This document shows positions 1-7,745 of a DNA stretch of 18,448 bases, in pieces. The notes under the pieces are model-generated. The model searched no databases. It saw nothing but the letters and a program-made list of their open reading frames with translations, and was not told the origin of the DNA. The translations under genes were made by a program, and so were the position numbers. Numbering within the stretch: the first letter of the stretch is position 1; each line of letters opens with the position of its first letter. Origin of the DNA: Prevotella sp. UBA3288 (GTDB lineage: Bacteria > Bacteroidota > Bacteroidia > Bacteroidales > Bacteroidaceae). The DNA is taken from positions 22,230 to 40,677 of the forward strand of contig DETM01000045.1 in the NCBI GenBank assembly GCA_002361655.1. The letters are read 5' to 3'.

Positions 1-127
1 GCTCAGGCGTGTTCTTACGATTCTTGGTCGTAATGTAACGGCTGGTGCCGGGAAGACCGCTATTCTTCATCTCGGTGCACTCGAGTACCACTTGCACGCG
101 ATTGCCTTTTGCTTTCTTGCTTGCCAT
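1..127 (-). CDS. rpmG: 50S ribosomal protein L33 (partial, 3' end outside window)
   Basis: The first 42 codons of ribosomal protein L33, a small protein of the large ribosomal subunit. The visible sequence starts [20 protein letters not shown] and continues with a [19 protein letters not shown] segment, which is diagnostic of bacterial L33. The family is usually about 50 to 62 residues, so roughly two thirds is present and the stop lies beyond position 1. Where zinc-binding L33 has a CxxC pair, this protein has Cys followed three residues later by Met, so it looks like the zinc-free type. The ATG at 127-125 lies 6 nt after the rpmB stop, so the two genes are almost certainly cotranscribed. 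In related genomes a small DUF4295 gene and ftsY usually follow, which would lie outside the window. Confidence 0.93.
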   Translation of the reverse strand, partial: MASKKAKGNRVQVVLECTEMKNSGLPGTSRYITTKNRKNTPE

Positions 128-133
128 GGTCTA

Positions 134-397
134 TTAGTCTCCTATTACTTTAATGTCCTTCCAATCCACGAAGCCATTGGCTACTGCCTGCTTCAGAGCG
201 GCGTCCAGACCTACTTTATTAATCATACGAAGGCCAGCAGCGCTGATCTTCAACTGTATCCAGCAGTCCTCCTCTACATAGTAGAACTTCTTGCTGAACA
301 GGTTAACATCGAAACTGCGCTTTGTGCGATGCTTTGAATGCGACACATTGTTGCCAATCTGTGCCTTCTTTCCTGTGATTTGACAAATCTTAGACAT
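134..397 (-). CDS. rpmB: 50S ribosomal protein L28
   Basis: Ribosomal protein L28 of the large subunit, 87 residues, full length for the Bacteroidetes form. It opens [20 protein letters not shown] followed by SKHRTKR, the N-terminal signature of L28, and has the central [20 protein letters not shown] strand region and the later [13 protein letters not shown] segment. The N-terminus has a single Cys (C5) and no zinc-type cysteine pair. It is the first gene after a Bacteroidetes-type promoter at 450-457 and is followed 6 nt later by rpmG. cinA lies upstream on the same strand, separated by 119 nt, so the ribosomal pair can be transcribed on its own. No Shine-Dalgarno sequence is evident, which is normal for this phylum. 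Confidence 0.97.
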   Translation of the reverse strand: MSKICQITGKKAQIGNNVSHSKHRTKRSFDVNLFSKKFYYVEEDCWIQLKISAAGLRMINKVGLDAALKQAVANGFVDWKDIKVIGD

Positions 398-449
398 TTC
401 TATCTACTTTAATTTTGTTCCTTTTTAGTAACTTACTCCAAACAGGGTG

Positions 450-481
450 CAAAGGTACACATTTTTATCAAGAATCGGAAA
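450..481 (-). promoter_or_regulatory. Bacteroidetes-type promoter for rpmB-rpmG
   Basis: On the minus strand, TACCTTTG at 457-450 matches the -7 consensus TAnnTTTG. Twenty bases upstream, TTTC at 481-478 matches three of four positions of the -33 box TTTG. The box lies about 50 nt before the rpmB start, leaving a leader of roughly 45 nt. The promoter class is established knowledge; its activity here is inferred. Confidence 0.65.
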
Positions 482-516
482 TGTAGAATTAAGAATTAGC
501 CAATCCTTAATATTTT

Positions 517-1032
517 TTAACTCTCAGCAGACTCCTCGTCACCCTTCTGCGCCCTCAGCAGTTCGCAAAACATCTGCATCGCCTTGTTGGTTGCAACAGC
601 CAGGTTGACGTCGCGACCCTGGTCTTCCTCTATCTTATATGTTACGATTTGCTCTGCCGAACCACAAGCCAGCCAGATGGTGCCCACGGGTATCTCCTTC
701 GTCCCGCCACCGGGGCCAGCAATGCCTGTGGCTGCTATGGCGTAGTCGGTGCCAAGGGTCTTGCAGGCACCCTTCACCATCTCGATGGCCACCTCTTCGC
801 ACACGGCAGTCTTCTCCTCGAGCAACGCGTGCGACACTCCCAGCAGGCGCTCCTTCACCTCGTTGACATAGCAGATGATGCCACCCTTGAAATATTTCGA
901 GGCACCGGGCACGGCGATTATCGATTCCGCTATACGCCCGCCGGTACAACTCTCGGCAGTGCTCACCGTCCGCTCCATCTCCCACAGCAGTTCGCTCACC
1001 TCCCTGCTGATCATTTTTCCTTCAAAATCCAT
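517..1032 (-). CDS. pncC: Nicotinamide-nucleotide amidohydrolase (stand-alone CinA C-terminal domain, PncC-like)
   Basis: A 171-residue protein consisting only of the CinA C-terminal domain. This family deamidates nicotinamide mononucleotide to nicotinate mononucleotide, recycling the by-product of NAD-dependent DNA ligase in the cytoplasm. The family signature TAESCTGG is at residues 25-32 (likely catalytic Ser28), followed by YVNEVK with Lys60, and later TGIAGPGGGT and PVGTIWLA, all typical of PncC. The N-terminal molybdopterin-binding-like domain of full CinA is absent, as in E. coli PncC (YgaD). It starts 78 nt after the tsaD stop with no visible promoter, so it is probably cotranscribed with tsaD. 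A second Met at residue 7 is a possible start, but the first is kept because both leave the domain intact. Many databases name this protein CinA. Confidence 0.9.
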   Translation of the reverse strand: MDFEGKMISREVSELLWEMERTVSTAESCTGGRIAESIIAVPGASKYFKGGIICYVNEVKERLLGVSHALLEEKTAVCEEVAIEMVKGACKTLGTDYAIAATGIAGPGGGTKEIPVGTIWLACGSAEQIVTYKIEEDQGRDVNLAVATNKAMQMFCELLRAQKGDEESAES

Positions 1033-1043
1033 CTTGTATATTT

Positions 1044-1065
1044 ACAATTTGACAATTTACAATTT
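1044..1065. repeat. Short AT-rich tandem repeat (acaattt x3)
   Basis: Three copies of acaattt occur at 1044-1050, 1052-1058 and 1059-1065 in the 78-nt gap between tsaD and pncC, ending 12 nt upstream of the pncC start. No function is evident. It resembles in style the other word-repeats found in gaps of this window. Confidence 0.6.
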
Positions 1066-1110
1066 CTTTTTCTTTATTTATCTGTTCTATTTATTCTACT
1101 ATTCGGCTAC

Positions 1111-2139
1111 CTATTTGAAAGTGACCTTGCTGAACGCAGGGGCGTCGATCGGACAGAACTGACCGTCCAGATACTTATAGTACCCCACGATGCCGATCAT
1201 GGCAGCATTGTCGGTGGTGTAACTGAACTTCGGGATGTAGATCGTCCACCCGTAGCGCCGTGCATGGTCGTAGAAGGCACCGCGCAGACCGTTGTTGGCA
1301 CTCACGCCACCGGCCACGGCAACATGCTTGATGCCCGTCTGCTTCACGGCCAGCCGCAGTTTCTTCATCAGTATGTCTGTTATCGTCCACTCCAGCGATG
1401 CCGCCAGGTCCTCCTTGTGGTGCTCCACAAACTGAGGGTCGTCCTCCACCCACTTGCGCAGGTTGTACAGAAACGAAGTCTTCAGCCCCGAGAAACTATA
1501 GTCCAGCCCCGGTATGTGCGGCTCGGCAAACTGATAGGCCCGCGCGTTGCCCTGACGGGCCAGACGGTCGATAATCGGACCGCCCGGATAGCCCAGACCC
1601 ATCACTTTCGAGCACTTGTCGATGGCCTCGCCCGCAGCATCGTCGATGGTCTGTCCCAGCACTTCCATATCGTTGTAGGCGTTCACCTTCACTATCTGCG
1701 AGTTGCCACCGCTCACCAGCAGGCAGAGGAAAGGGAAAGGAGGCGGACAGAAGTCACCATCGCCACCATCGATGAAGTGAGCCATCACGTGGCCCTGCAG
1801 GTGGTTCACGTCGACCAGCGGAATGCCCAGCGAACGGGCAAAGCCCTTGGCGAAACTCACGCCCACCAGCAGCGAGCCCATCAGACCCGGACCACGGGTG
1901 AAAGCCACTGCCGACAGTTGCTCCTTCGTGATGCCGGCACGCTTGAGGGCCTGGTCCACCACGGGCACCACATTCTGCTGATGCGCCCGCGAAGCCAGTT
2001 CTGGCACCACACCGCCATAGGCTTCGTGGACAGCCTGCGACGCCGTCACGTTCGACAGCAGCACGCCATTCTTCAGCACCGCTGCCGACGTGTCGTCGCA
2101 ACTCGACTCTATACCTATTATATATATATCCTTCTCCAT
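1111..2139 (-). CDS. tsaD: tRNA N6-adenosine threonylcarbamoyltransferase
   Basis: TsaD (formerly Gcp/YgjD), 342 residues, the usual bacterial length. With TsaB and TsaE it transfers threonylcarbamoyl to A37 of tRNAs that read ANN codons, in the cytoplasm. The sequence shows the ASKHA-fold start IGIESSCDDTSAAV (residues 8-21), the metal-binding HLQGH (His113 and His117), the LLVSGGNSQI phosphate loop, DDAAGEAIDK, GYPGGPIIDRLA, FSGLKTS, VAGGVSANNGLR, and the C-terminal TTDNAAMIG whose Asp is the third metal ligand. All catalytic motifs look intact. It has its own -7 box at 2171-2178 and is followed by pncC, the arrangement I recall as common in Bacteroidales. The ATG at 2139 puts the signature right at the N-terminus. 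Confidence 0.97.
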   Translation of the reverse strand: MEKDIYIIGIESSCDDTSAAVLKNGVLLSNVTASQAVHEAYGGVVPELASRAHQQNVVPVVDQALKRAGITKEQLSAVAFTRGPGLMGSLLVGVSFAKGFARSLGIPLVDVNHLQGHVMAHFIDGGDGDFCPPPFPFLCLLVSGGNSQIVKVNAYNDMEVLGQTIDDAAGEAIDKCSKVMGLGYPGGPIIDRLARQGNARAYQFAEPHIPGLDYSFSGLKTSFLYNLRKWVEDDPQFVEHHKEDLAASLEWTITDILMKKLRLAVKQTGIKHVAVAGGVSANNGLRGAFYDHARRYGWTIYIPKFSYTTDNAAMIGIVGYYKYLDGQFCPIDAPAFSKVTFK

Positions 2140-2170
2140 CTTTTTTTCACGCTTCAGCCTAAATTCGGTG

Positions 2171-2178
2171 CAAAGTTA
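2171..2178 (-). promoter_or_regulatory. Bacteroidetes -7 box upstream of tsaD
   Basis: TAACTTTG on the minus strand, 31 nt before the tsaD ATG, matches TAnnTTTG. I could not find a good -33 TTTG at the usual spacing; the nearest TTTG (2194-2191) is only 12 nt away. Only the -7 element is supported. Confidence 0.5.
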
Positions 2179-2225
2179 CGAAATTCCCTGCAAACGGCCT
2201 TTAGAAAAAGGTGAAAACTTGTGAA

Positions 2226-2270
2226 AAAAGGGGGCGTCATGTCCGCTTTCCTACTTTCCGTATAGCGCCC
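2226..2270 (-). terminator. Possible intrinsic terminator after map
   Basis: Directly after the map stop, GGGCG (2270-2266) can pair with CGCCC (near 2236-2232) across a loop of about 29 nt, and the right arm is followed by a run of six T on the minus strand (2229-2224). The stem is short and the loop long, so this is a weak call. Position and orientation suit a boundary between map and tsaD. Confidence 0.3.
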
Positions 2271-3143
2271 TCAATAGGTGAGCACCTCTACGCCGTGCTC
2301 GGTCATGAGCAGCGTGTGCTCCCACTGGGCGCTGGGCTTCTCGTCTTGGGTGATGACCTCCCATCCGTAGGGGTCGTCGGCATCGATAAACACACGCCAC
2401 GTGCCCATGTTGATCATCGGTTCGATGGTGAACACCATGCCCGGCACAAGCAGCATGCCGGTGCCGCGGTAGGAGTCGTGGTCTACGTCGGGCTCTTCGT
2501 GGAACTGCAGGCCTACGCCATGACCGGCCAGGTCGCGCACGATGCCGTAGCCGTACTGTTTGCAGTGCTTCTTGATAGCGTGGCCGATGTCGCCCACGAA
2601 GCCCCAGGGCTTGGCGGCCTCCATGCCAATCTCGAGGCACTCTTTTGCCACGCGCACCAGTTGCTCCTTCTCGGGCGTGGTCTTGCCGATGATGAACATG
2701 CGCGAGGCGTCGGCATAGTAGCCGTTGTAGATGGTGGTGAAGTCCACGTTGACGATGTCGCCCTCGCGCAGCACGTCTTCCTCCTTGGGAATGCCGTGGC
2801 ACACCACCTCGTTGATGCTGGTGCATACGCTCATGGGGAAGGGCGGCGTGTCTTCATCGCCTCCGTAGTTCAGACAGGCGGGTGTGGCGTTGTGCTCGTC
2901 GCAATAGCGGCGGCAGATGCGGTCTATCTCGAGCGTGTTCATGCCCTCGTGGATGGCGGCAGCCACGGCATCGAGCACGCCGGTGTTGATGACGCCGGCC
3001 TGGCGGATGCCCTCGATCTGCTCGGGGGTCTTGATCAGGTCGCGGGTGGGAACGAGTTTGCCCTTGCTCTCCCAGTACATGATTTGCTTATCGAATTCTG
3101 TAGGCTCCTGTCCGGGCAGACAGTGCCATCTGCGTTTCTTCAT
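2271..3143 (-). CDS. map: Methionine aminopeptidase, type I
   Basis: A 290-residue type I methionine aminopeptidase, which removes the initiator Met from new proteins in the cytoplasm. The dinuclear metal site is complete: Asp134 (NVDF), Asp145 (YYADASRMF), His208 (GHGVG), Glu241 (FTIEPMI) and Glu275 (WEHTLL). The substrate-side histidines are His116 (VCHGIP) and His215. Compared with the E. coli enzyme there is an extra N-terminal tail of about 36 residues (starting MKKRRWHCLPGQ) before the conserved LIKTPEQIEGIR segment. There is also an insertion of about six residues (DEDTPP, 96-101) in the loop that normally reads NYxGFPxSVC. It lies 67 nt after the kinase fusion gene with no recognisable promoter in between, so cotranscription is likely. 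The function is certain; the meaning of the tail and insertion is not. Confidence 0.96.
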   Translation of the reverse strand: MKKRRWHCLPGQEPTEFDKQIMYWESKGKLVPTRDLIKTPEQIEGIRQAGVINTGVLDAVAAAIHEGMNTLEIDRICRRYCDEHNATPACLNYGGDEDTPPFPMSVCTSINEVVCHGIPKEEDVLREGDIVNVDFTTIYNGYYADASRMFIIGKTTPEKEQLVRVAKECLEIGMEAAKPWGFVGDIGHAIKKHCKQYGYGIVRDLAGHGVGLQFHEEPDVDHDSYRGTGMLLVPGMVFTIEPMINMGTWRVFIDADDPYGWEVITQDEKPSAQWEHTLLMTEHGVEVLTY

Positions 3144-3198
3144 TGTCGTGTCTTTGTTTTCTTTACTTTATTTTAGTTGCTCAAGTTCCACCTTTTTG

Positions 3199-3225
3199 GG
3201 AGTTATGAAGTTAAGGAGTTACGAC
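3199..3225. repeat. Degenerate short repeat (gagtta-type words)
   Basis: The stretch holds gagttatga, agttaag and gagttacga in succession, overlapping the 3' end of the kinase fusion gene (stop at 3211) and extending into the gap before map. It is a degenerate direct repeat of about 8 to 9 bases. No function is evident. Confidence 0.45.
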
Positions 3226-5169
3226 ATTGCTGACGGACGAAAACTGGGCCACCGTCTCGACGAAGGCCCGGGGATTGCCCATGTCGAAGCGTTCGCCCTT
3301 CAGACGCAGGCCAATCATGCCCGACTGGTGGAGCACCTTGTCGAGGGCTGCCGTCAACTCTATCTCGCGTGTGTGGTCGCCGGCAGCGTCGGCATCGCGG
3401 ATGTCAGCCTCCAACTGGTCGAAGACCTCGGGCGTGAGGATATACTGTCCGAAGACGGAGCAGTACTCGCGCTGCCCGTTCTGACTGCGCACGCCCAGAA
3501 ACTCCTCGGCATAACTAGCCTTGGGCTTCTCGGCCAGCATGCCCACGCGCAGCACCCGCTCGTCCTGGTCTTCCCACGTGCCGCTCATGATGCCGAAATG
3601 GCTCACCTGCGCCAGCGGCACAGGATAGAGGCCCACCAGCAGCCGGTTGTAGCGCTCGTAGGCCTCGATGAGTTGCAGGGCGCAGGGCTTGTTCGACAGC
3701 GTGCGGTAGAGTGTGTCGCCCAGCATGAGCAGCACGGGCTCGCCATGGGCAAAGTCTACGGCTTGGTAGACGGCATGCCCGAAGCCTCGCTTCTCGCGCT
3801 GGTAGACGTAGTGCAGGTGCTTGCCGATGTCGAGGATGCGGTTCTCGTACTCGCGGCTCTCGGCATTGAGTTTGGCCAGATGGTCGTCGCTCAGGGGCTG
3901 TTCGAAGAAGTCGGCATACCACTGGCGCTCCTCCTTGCTGCCCAGCACGAGACATATCTCCTCGATGCCGCTCTGTATCAACTCTTCGAGCAGGATGAGG
4001 ATGACGGGGCGCACCATGCCGTCGGGACAGGGCACGGGGAAGAAGTCTTTCTTCAGGCTGCGGGTGGCAGGATAGAGACGCGTGCCGAAGCCTGCCACGG
4101 GGATGATGGCGCGACGCACGGTGTGCACGGGCTTGATGGTCAGACGATAGGCGGGCATGCCCTTGCCCGACAGATAGTCTACCAGTTGCTGCTGTGCGGC
4201 AGCGTCTCGGGCCAGAAACTGCACCGAGCCGTCGCCGTGCGAACCGACGCCCTTGCCGCCATAGGTCAGCGAGCGCACATACGGGTCGGCCAGGACTGAC
4301 TTCAACTTGGGCGATGTCAACTCGCTGGGGCACAGCGGAGCCACCTGTTTGTCGAACACCTCCTCGGTCTCGGTCATCAGCCGCCCGAGGGCCTCCACCT
4401 GTCCGGTGGCCATATACGTCGCGGCACGCTCTACAAACTGCAGGTTCTGCTCGCCCAGGGCACGGTGCAACTGCTCCTCCTGCTCGGTAGAGGCAAAGGG
4501 ATATGCTTTGTTCAGGTCGGACAAGATCTTGATGGTATTCTTGTTGCCGCACAGGTCGGCAAAGACCCAGTAGAGATGTTTCTTCACGTTGAGGGGCTTC
4601 ACCTCCACCTCGTCGCCGTCGAAGGTCATCAGGTTGGGCTTCACGCCGAAGGCACAGGCCTGGTCGAGACGCCCGCAGCGCGACGAGGTGCGCAACTCGC
4701 CCACGTAGGCTATGTTCATCTCGCCCATCGTGTTGAGGTTCAGGTTGTACAGCATGTTGAAGGCACGGGCCACAAGCACGCAGATGGCAGCACTCGACGA
4801 CAGGCCGCTCTTCATGGGCAGCGTCATGCTGGTGATATGGATGCTCACGCCGCCCACCTTGTACCACTGGAGCATGTACGACGCCACACCGGCACAATAG
4901 CAGAAGAAGTCGCCCGCTCGGGCGATGCGCTTCAGTTCCTGCTCGTCCATCCGGCAGGAGAAGTCGCGCCAGTGGCCCTTCATCTGCGGGGCGCTGCTCG
5001 TCACTACAAAGTTCTGCGATTTCTCTACTTCGGCATAGATGCCCTCTTCGATGCCCGTCACGATGGCGGCACCGGGCACGATGTCGGCATTCATCGTCCG
5101 ATAATGGCCTGCCCAGTCTGTATGCTCGCCAAAGAGGCACAACCGACCGGGCACGAATAGTTTTATCAT
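3211..5169 (-). CDS. Bifunctional GHMP sugar kinase / GalU-like nucleotidyltransferase fusion
   Basis: A 652-residue two-domain enzyme. Residues 1 to about 345 form a GHMP kinase: PGRLCLFGEHTDWAG (7-21) resembles the galactokinase substrate motif, PMKSGLSSSAA (118-128) is the ATP loop, GRLDQACAF carries a likely catalytic Asp169, and GGKGVGSHGDGS (304-315) is motif 3. Residues about 350-652 form a nucleotidyltransferase closest to GalU: PVAGFGTRLYPATRSLKKDF (357-376), GFGHAVYQA (462-470), LGD (483-485), AEKP (546-549), GQYILTPEVF (574-583) and RFDMGNPRAF (627-636). The predicted role is to phosphorylate a free sugar at C1 and then activate it to a nucleotide (probably UDP) sugar. The sugar cannot be read from the sequence; galactose or glucuronate are candidates. 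The order is the reverse of Fkp. The gene has its own promoter and precedes map. Confidence 0.85.
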   Translation of the reverse strand: MIKLFVPGRLCLFGEHTDWAGHYRTMNADIVPGAAIVTGIEEGIYAEVEKSQNFVVTSSAPQMKGHWRDFSCRMDEQELKRIARAGDFFCYCAGVASYMLQWYKVGGVSIHITSMTLPMKSGLSSSAAICVLVARAFNMLYNLNLNTMGEMNIAYVGELRTSSRCGRLDQACAFGVKPNLMTFDGDEVEVKPLNVKKHLYWVFADLCGNKNTIKILSDLNKAYPFASTEQEEQLHRALGEQNLQFVERAATYMATGQVEALGRLMTETEEVFDKQVAPLCPSELTSPKLKSVLADPYVRSLTYGGKGVGSHGDGSVQFLARDAAAQQQLVDYLSGKGMPAYRLTIKPVHTVRRAIIPVAGFGTRLYPATRSLKKDFFPVPCPDGMVRPVILILLEELIQSGIEEICLVLGSKEERQWYADFFEQPLSDDHLAKLNAESREYENRILDIGKHLHYVYQREKRGFGHAVYQAVDFAHGEPVLLMLGDTLYRTLSNKPCALQLIEAYERYNRLLVGLYPVPLAQVSHFGIMSGTWEDQDERVLRVGMLAEKPKASYAEEFLGVRSQNGQREYCSVFGQYILTPEVFDQLEADIRDADAAGDHTREIELTAALDKVLHQSGMIGLRLKGERFDMGNPRAFVETVAQFSSVSNVVTP

Positions 5170-5206
5170 AGTATGCGTTTTATATGTTTGTTTGTATTTG
5201 CATCTG

Positions 5207-5238
5207 CAAAGGTAGCAAATAATTTGAAAACGAGCAAA
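5207..5238 (-). promoter_or_regulatory. Bacteroidetes-type promoter for the kinase fusion gene
   Basis: TACCTTTG at 5214-5207 (minus strand) matches TAnnTTTG exactly, and TTTG at 5238-5235 matches the -33 box exactly with a 20-nt spacer. It is the best promoter in the window. The leader to the ATG at 5169 would be about 30 nt. Confidence 0.8.
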
Positions 5239-5260
5239 TATTTTCCGCTACAAAATTCTG

Positions 5261-5324
5261 CTGCCGCTTGCTGCCACCCCTACTGCCGCTTGCTGCCGCC
5301 CCTACTGCCGCTTGCTGCCGCCCC
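5261..5324. repeat. GC-rich 22-bp tandem repeat, three copies
   Basis: The unit ctgccgcttgctgccgcccc plus ta (22 bp) occurs at 5261-5282 (one mismatch), 5283-5304 and 5305-5324 (lacking the final two bases). It lies between the feoAB stop (5331-5329) and the kinase promoter. On the minus strand each unit boundary contains GCAGTAGGG, matching the bases around the feoAB stop codon. It stands out from the AT-rich sequence just before it. Confidence 0.85.
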
Positions 5325-5328
5325 CTCC

Positions 5329-7737
5329 CTACTGCAGCACCAGACTGAGCAGCGGCGAGGCTACTGCCGATACGACCCACGCCAGAGCCGTGGTATAGAG
5401 GGCCGACACGAGGGCCCAGCGCCACGAGCCGGTCTCATTTCTGATGGCGACAATGGTGGCCACGCAGGGGAAGTAGATCAGCACGAACAGCAGGTAGGCA
5501 TAGGCCACGGGCGGCGTGATGCCGTCGGCCTGCATCAACTGGTGCAGACGGGCGTATTTCGCGCCGTCCTCGCCATCAGAGAAACTGTCGGCGTCGGCAA
5601 AACTGTCGTCGTCACTATAGAGCACACCGATGGTGCTGGCCACAATCTCCTTGGCACCCACGCCTGCGATGAGACTCACGTCGAGTTTCCAGTTGAAGCC
5701 CTGGGGGGCAAACAGCGGCTCTACGCTCTTGCCCAAGCGTCCGATGTACGACTGCTCCTGTTGCTGCTGACGCCCGAGGCTGGCATCGTGGGGGAAATAG
5801 CCCAGTGCCCAGACGATGATGCTGGCCACGAGGATGATGCCGCCCATCTTCTTGAGATACTCCTTGCCTTTCTCCCACGTGTGGCGCACGATGGCCTTTA
5901 CCGTGGGCCAGCGGTACGGAGGCAATTCCATCACGAAGGGCGTGTCGTCGCCACGGACGACGAAGGCAGCGAAGATCTTGCTCACGATGACCGAGAGCAC
6001 AATCCCCACGACATAGAGCGACAGCAGGACCAACGAACGGTACTGCACGGCAAAGAAGGTGCCCACAATCATGATATAGATGGGCAGACGAGCGGAGCAC
6101 GACATCAGCGGAAGTATCATCATCGTAATCAGGCGCGAACGGCGGCTCTCAATGGTGCGGGTGGCCATGATGGCAGGCACATTGCATCCGAAGCCCATCA
6201 CCAAGGGGATGAACGACTTGCCGTGCAGCCCCATCTTGTGCATCAGACGGTCCATGATGAAGGCAGCACGCGCCATATAGCCGGAGTCTTCCATCAGCGA
6301 GATGAAGGCATAGAGAATCAGTATCTGCGGCAGAAACACGATGACGCTGCCCACACCGCCTACAACCCCGTCGACCATCAGCGAGCGCAGAGGCCCCTCG
6401 GGCAACGTCTGCCCTACCCAATCGCCCAGCCAGGCCACGCCTGCCTCTATCCAGTCCATCGGATACTGCCCCAGGGCGAAGGTGGTCTGGAACATGACGA
6501 AGAGAATGGCGAAGAAGATGGGGAATCCCCATATCTTGTGCGACAGGATGCTGTCGATGACATGGGTGGTGCGATAGGTGTCTTCCTTTGTGCCCGCCAC
6601 ATAGCGAGCCTCCTTCAAGGCACCATTGATGAAGCCGTATTTGGCATCCATGATAGCCGTCTCGGAGTCGCTGCCCGTCTCTTCCTTCACACGGGCATCG
6701 GCCATGTCGCGGGCCAGCAGCAGTTGCTTGCGCTGTGCCGTCTTGTGTTCCTCGGTCATGTGCTGACCGACGTATTGCAGCACGTGGCTGTCGTGCTCGA
6801 GCAACTTGATGGCCAGATAGCGTGTAGAGTAGCGCTGGCGGATATGCTCGTCGTTCTTCAGAAATCGCTGAATCTGACTGATGCCCTGTTCTATCTCATG
6901 ACCGTAGTTGATGTGCAGATGGCGGGTGCTGCCGGCCTTGCCCTCGTAGACCTGGATGACGGCACGGAACAGTTCCTTCACGCCCATGCCTGTCTTGAAC
7001 GAGGTGGGCACTATCGGCATGCCGAAGAGCGACGAGAGCGTCGACAGGTTGACAGAGTCGCCACGGCGCTCAAACTCGTCGTACATGTTCAGCGCCACTA
7101 CAGTACGCAGGTTCATATCCACCAGTTGGGTGGTCAGATAGAGGTTGCGCTCCAGATTGCTGGCATCGACCACATTGATGACCACATCGGGCATCTGCGT
7201 GGCCAGGTGCTGCCGCACATAGAGTTCTTCGGGCGAATAGCAGGAGAGCGAATAGGTGCCGGGCAGGTCGGTCAGCAGAAACTCATAGCCGAACATCCGG
7301 GCATGACCTTCGGTGGCATCGACGGTCACGCCCGAGTAGTTGCCCACATGGGCATGGGCACCGGAGGCGTAGTTGAAGAGCGAGGTCTTGCCGCAGTTCG
7401 GGTTGCCTATCAGAGCCACGTGGAGCGTACGGTGCTCACGCAGGGCGGCATGCTGAATGAAGTCGTCTTCATGACCGGGCAGTATCTGGTAGTGCTGCTG
7501 CTCAGCGGTATGATGCTCGGACACAATCTCTATCTGGTCGGCCTCCTGATGGCGCAAAGACACCTCGTAGCCCATCAACTTGTACTTCACCGGGTCCTGC
7601 AGCGGAGCGTTGAGCAACACCTCCACCGTCTGCCCCTTGATGAAGCCCATCTCGATGATGCGCTTGCGGAAGCCTCCGTGGCCCAACACCTTGACGATGA
7701 TGCCACGTTCGCCGGTCTTCAGTTCTGATAGTTTCAT
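5329..7737 (-). CDS. feoB: Ferrous iron transporter, FeoA-FeoB fusion
   Basis: An 802-residue inner-membrane Fe(II) transporter with FeoA fused to its N-terminus. Residues 1-72 are the SH3-like FeoA domain (GHGGFRKRIIEMGFIKGQ region). A linker of about 30 residues leads to the GTPase: G1 GNPNCGKTS (111-119), GVTVDA with the G2 Thr138, G3 DLPG (157-160) and G4 NMYD (217-220). The GTPase is followed by a helical linker and then the transmembrane part. That part contains the conserved GCNVPAIMATR and MSCSARLPIY segments. The C-terminus has several further hydrophobic helices. No separate feoA or feoC is seen. It has its own promoter very close to the ATG and sits downstream of nhaD and upstream of the kinase fusion, with no obvious iron-box sequence. 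Iron uptake is certain for the family; regulation is unknown. Confidence 0.96.
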   Translation of the reverse strand: MKLSELKTGERGIIVKVLGHGGFRKRIIEMGFIKGQTVEVLLNAPLQDPVKYKLMGYEVSLRHQEADQIEIVSEHHTAEQQHYQILPGHEDDFIQHAALREHRTLHVALIGNPNCGKTSLFNYASGAHAHVGNYSGVTVDATEGHARMFGYEFLLTDLPGTYSLSCYSPEELYVRQHLATQMPDVVINVVDASNLERNLYLTTQLVDMNLRTVVALNMYDEFERRGDSVNLSTLSSLFGMPIVPTSFKTGMGVKELFRAVIQVYEGKAGSTRHLHINYGHEIEQGISQIQRFLKNDEHIRQRYSTRYLAIKLLEHDSHVLQYVGQHMTEEHKTAQRKQLLLARDMADARVKEETGSDSETAIMDAKYGFINGALKEARYVAGTKEDTYRTTHVIDSILSHKIWGFPIFFAILFVMFQTTFALGQYPMDWIEAGVAWLGDWVGQTLPEGPLRSLMVDGVVGGVGSVIVFLPQILILYAFISLMEDSGYMARAAFIMDRLMHKMGLHGKSFIPLVMGFGCNVPAIMATRTIESRRSRLITMMILPLMSCSARLPIYIMIVGTFFAVQYRSLVLLSLYVVGIVLSVIVSKIFAAFVVRGDDTPFVMELPPYRWPTVKAIVRHTWEKGKEYLKKMGGIILVASIIVWALGYFPHDASLGRQQQQEQSYIGRLGKSVEPLFAPQGFNWKLDVSLIAGVGAKEIVASTIGVLYSDDDSFADADSFSDGEDGAKYARLHQLMQADGITPPVAYAYLLFVLIYFPCVATIVAIRNETGSWRWALVSALYTTALAWVVSAVASPLLSLVLQ

Positions 7738-7745
7738 AGTGACTG

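Noticed and set aside
488..518. A hairpin (ATTAAG/CTTAAT) with a T-run between cinA and the rpmB promoter
   Set aside because: The T-run follows the stem only on the plus strand, where no gene needs termination; on the strand of cinA there is no T-run. The stem is AT-only and weak.
649..2214. A 521-codon plus-strand open frame across pncC and tsaD
   Set aside because: It is antisense to two well-supported genes, has low-complexity His/Gln/Arg composition and no promoter or family match. The same applies to long antisense frames at 2211-3176, 2917-4299 and 10162-11466.
5261..5324. The 22-bp repeat array as a CRISPR
   Set aside because: The units are directly adjacent with no spacers and there are no cas genes nearby, so it is a plain tandem repeat.
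5173..7728. An 851-codon open frame on the plus strand opposite feoAB
   Set aside because: It is rich in His, Gln and Arg with no recognisable domain and lies wholly antisense to a clear FeoA-FeoB protein. High GC content at third positions keeps the reverse frame open.
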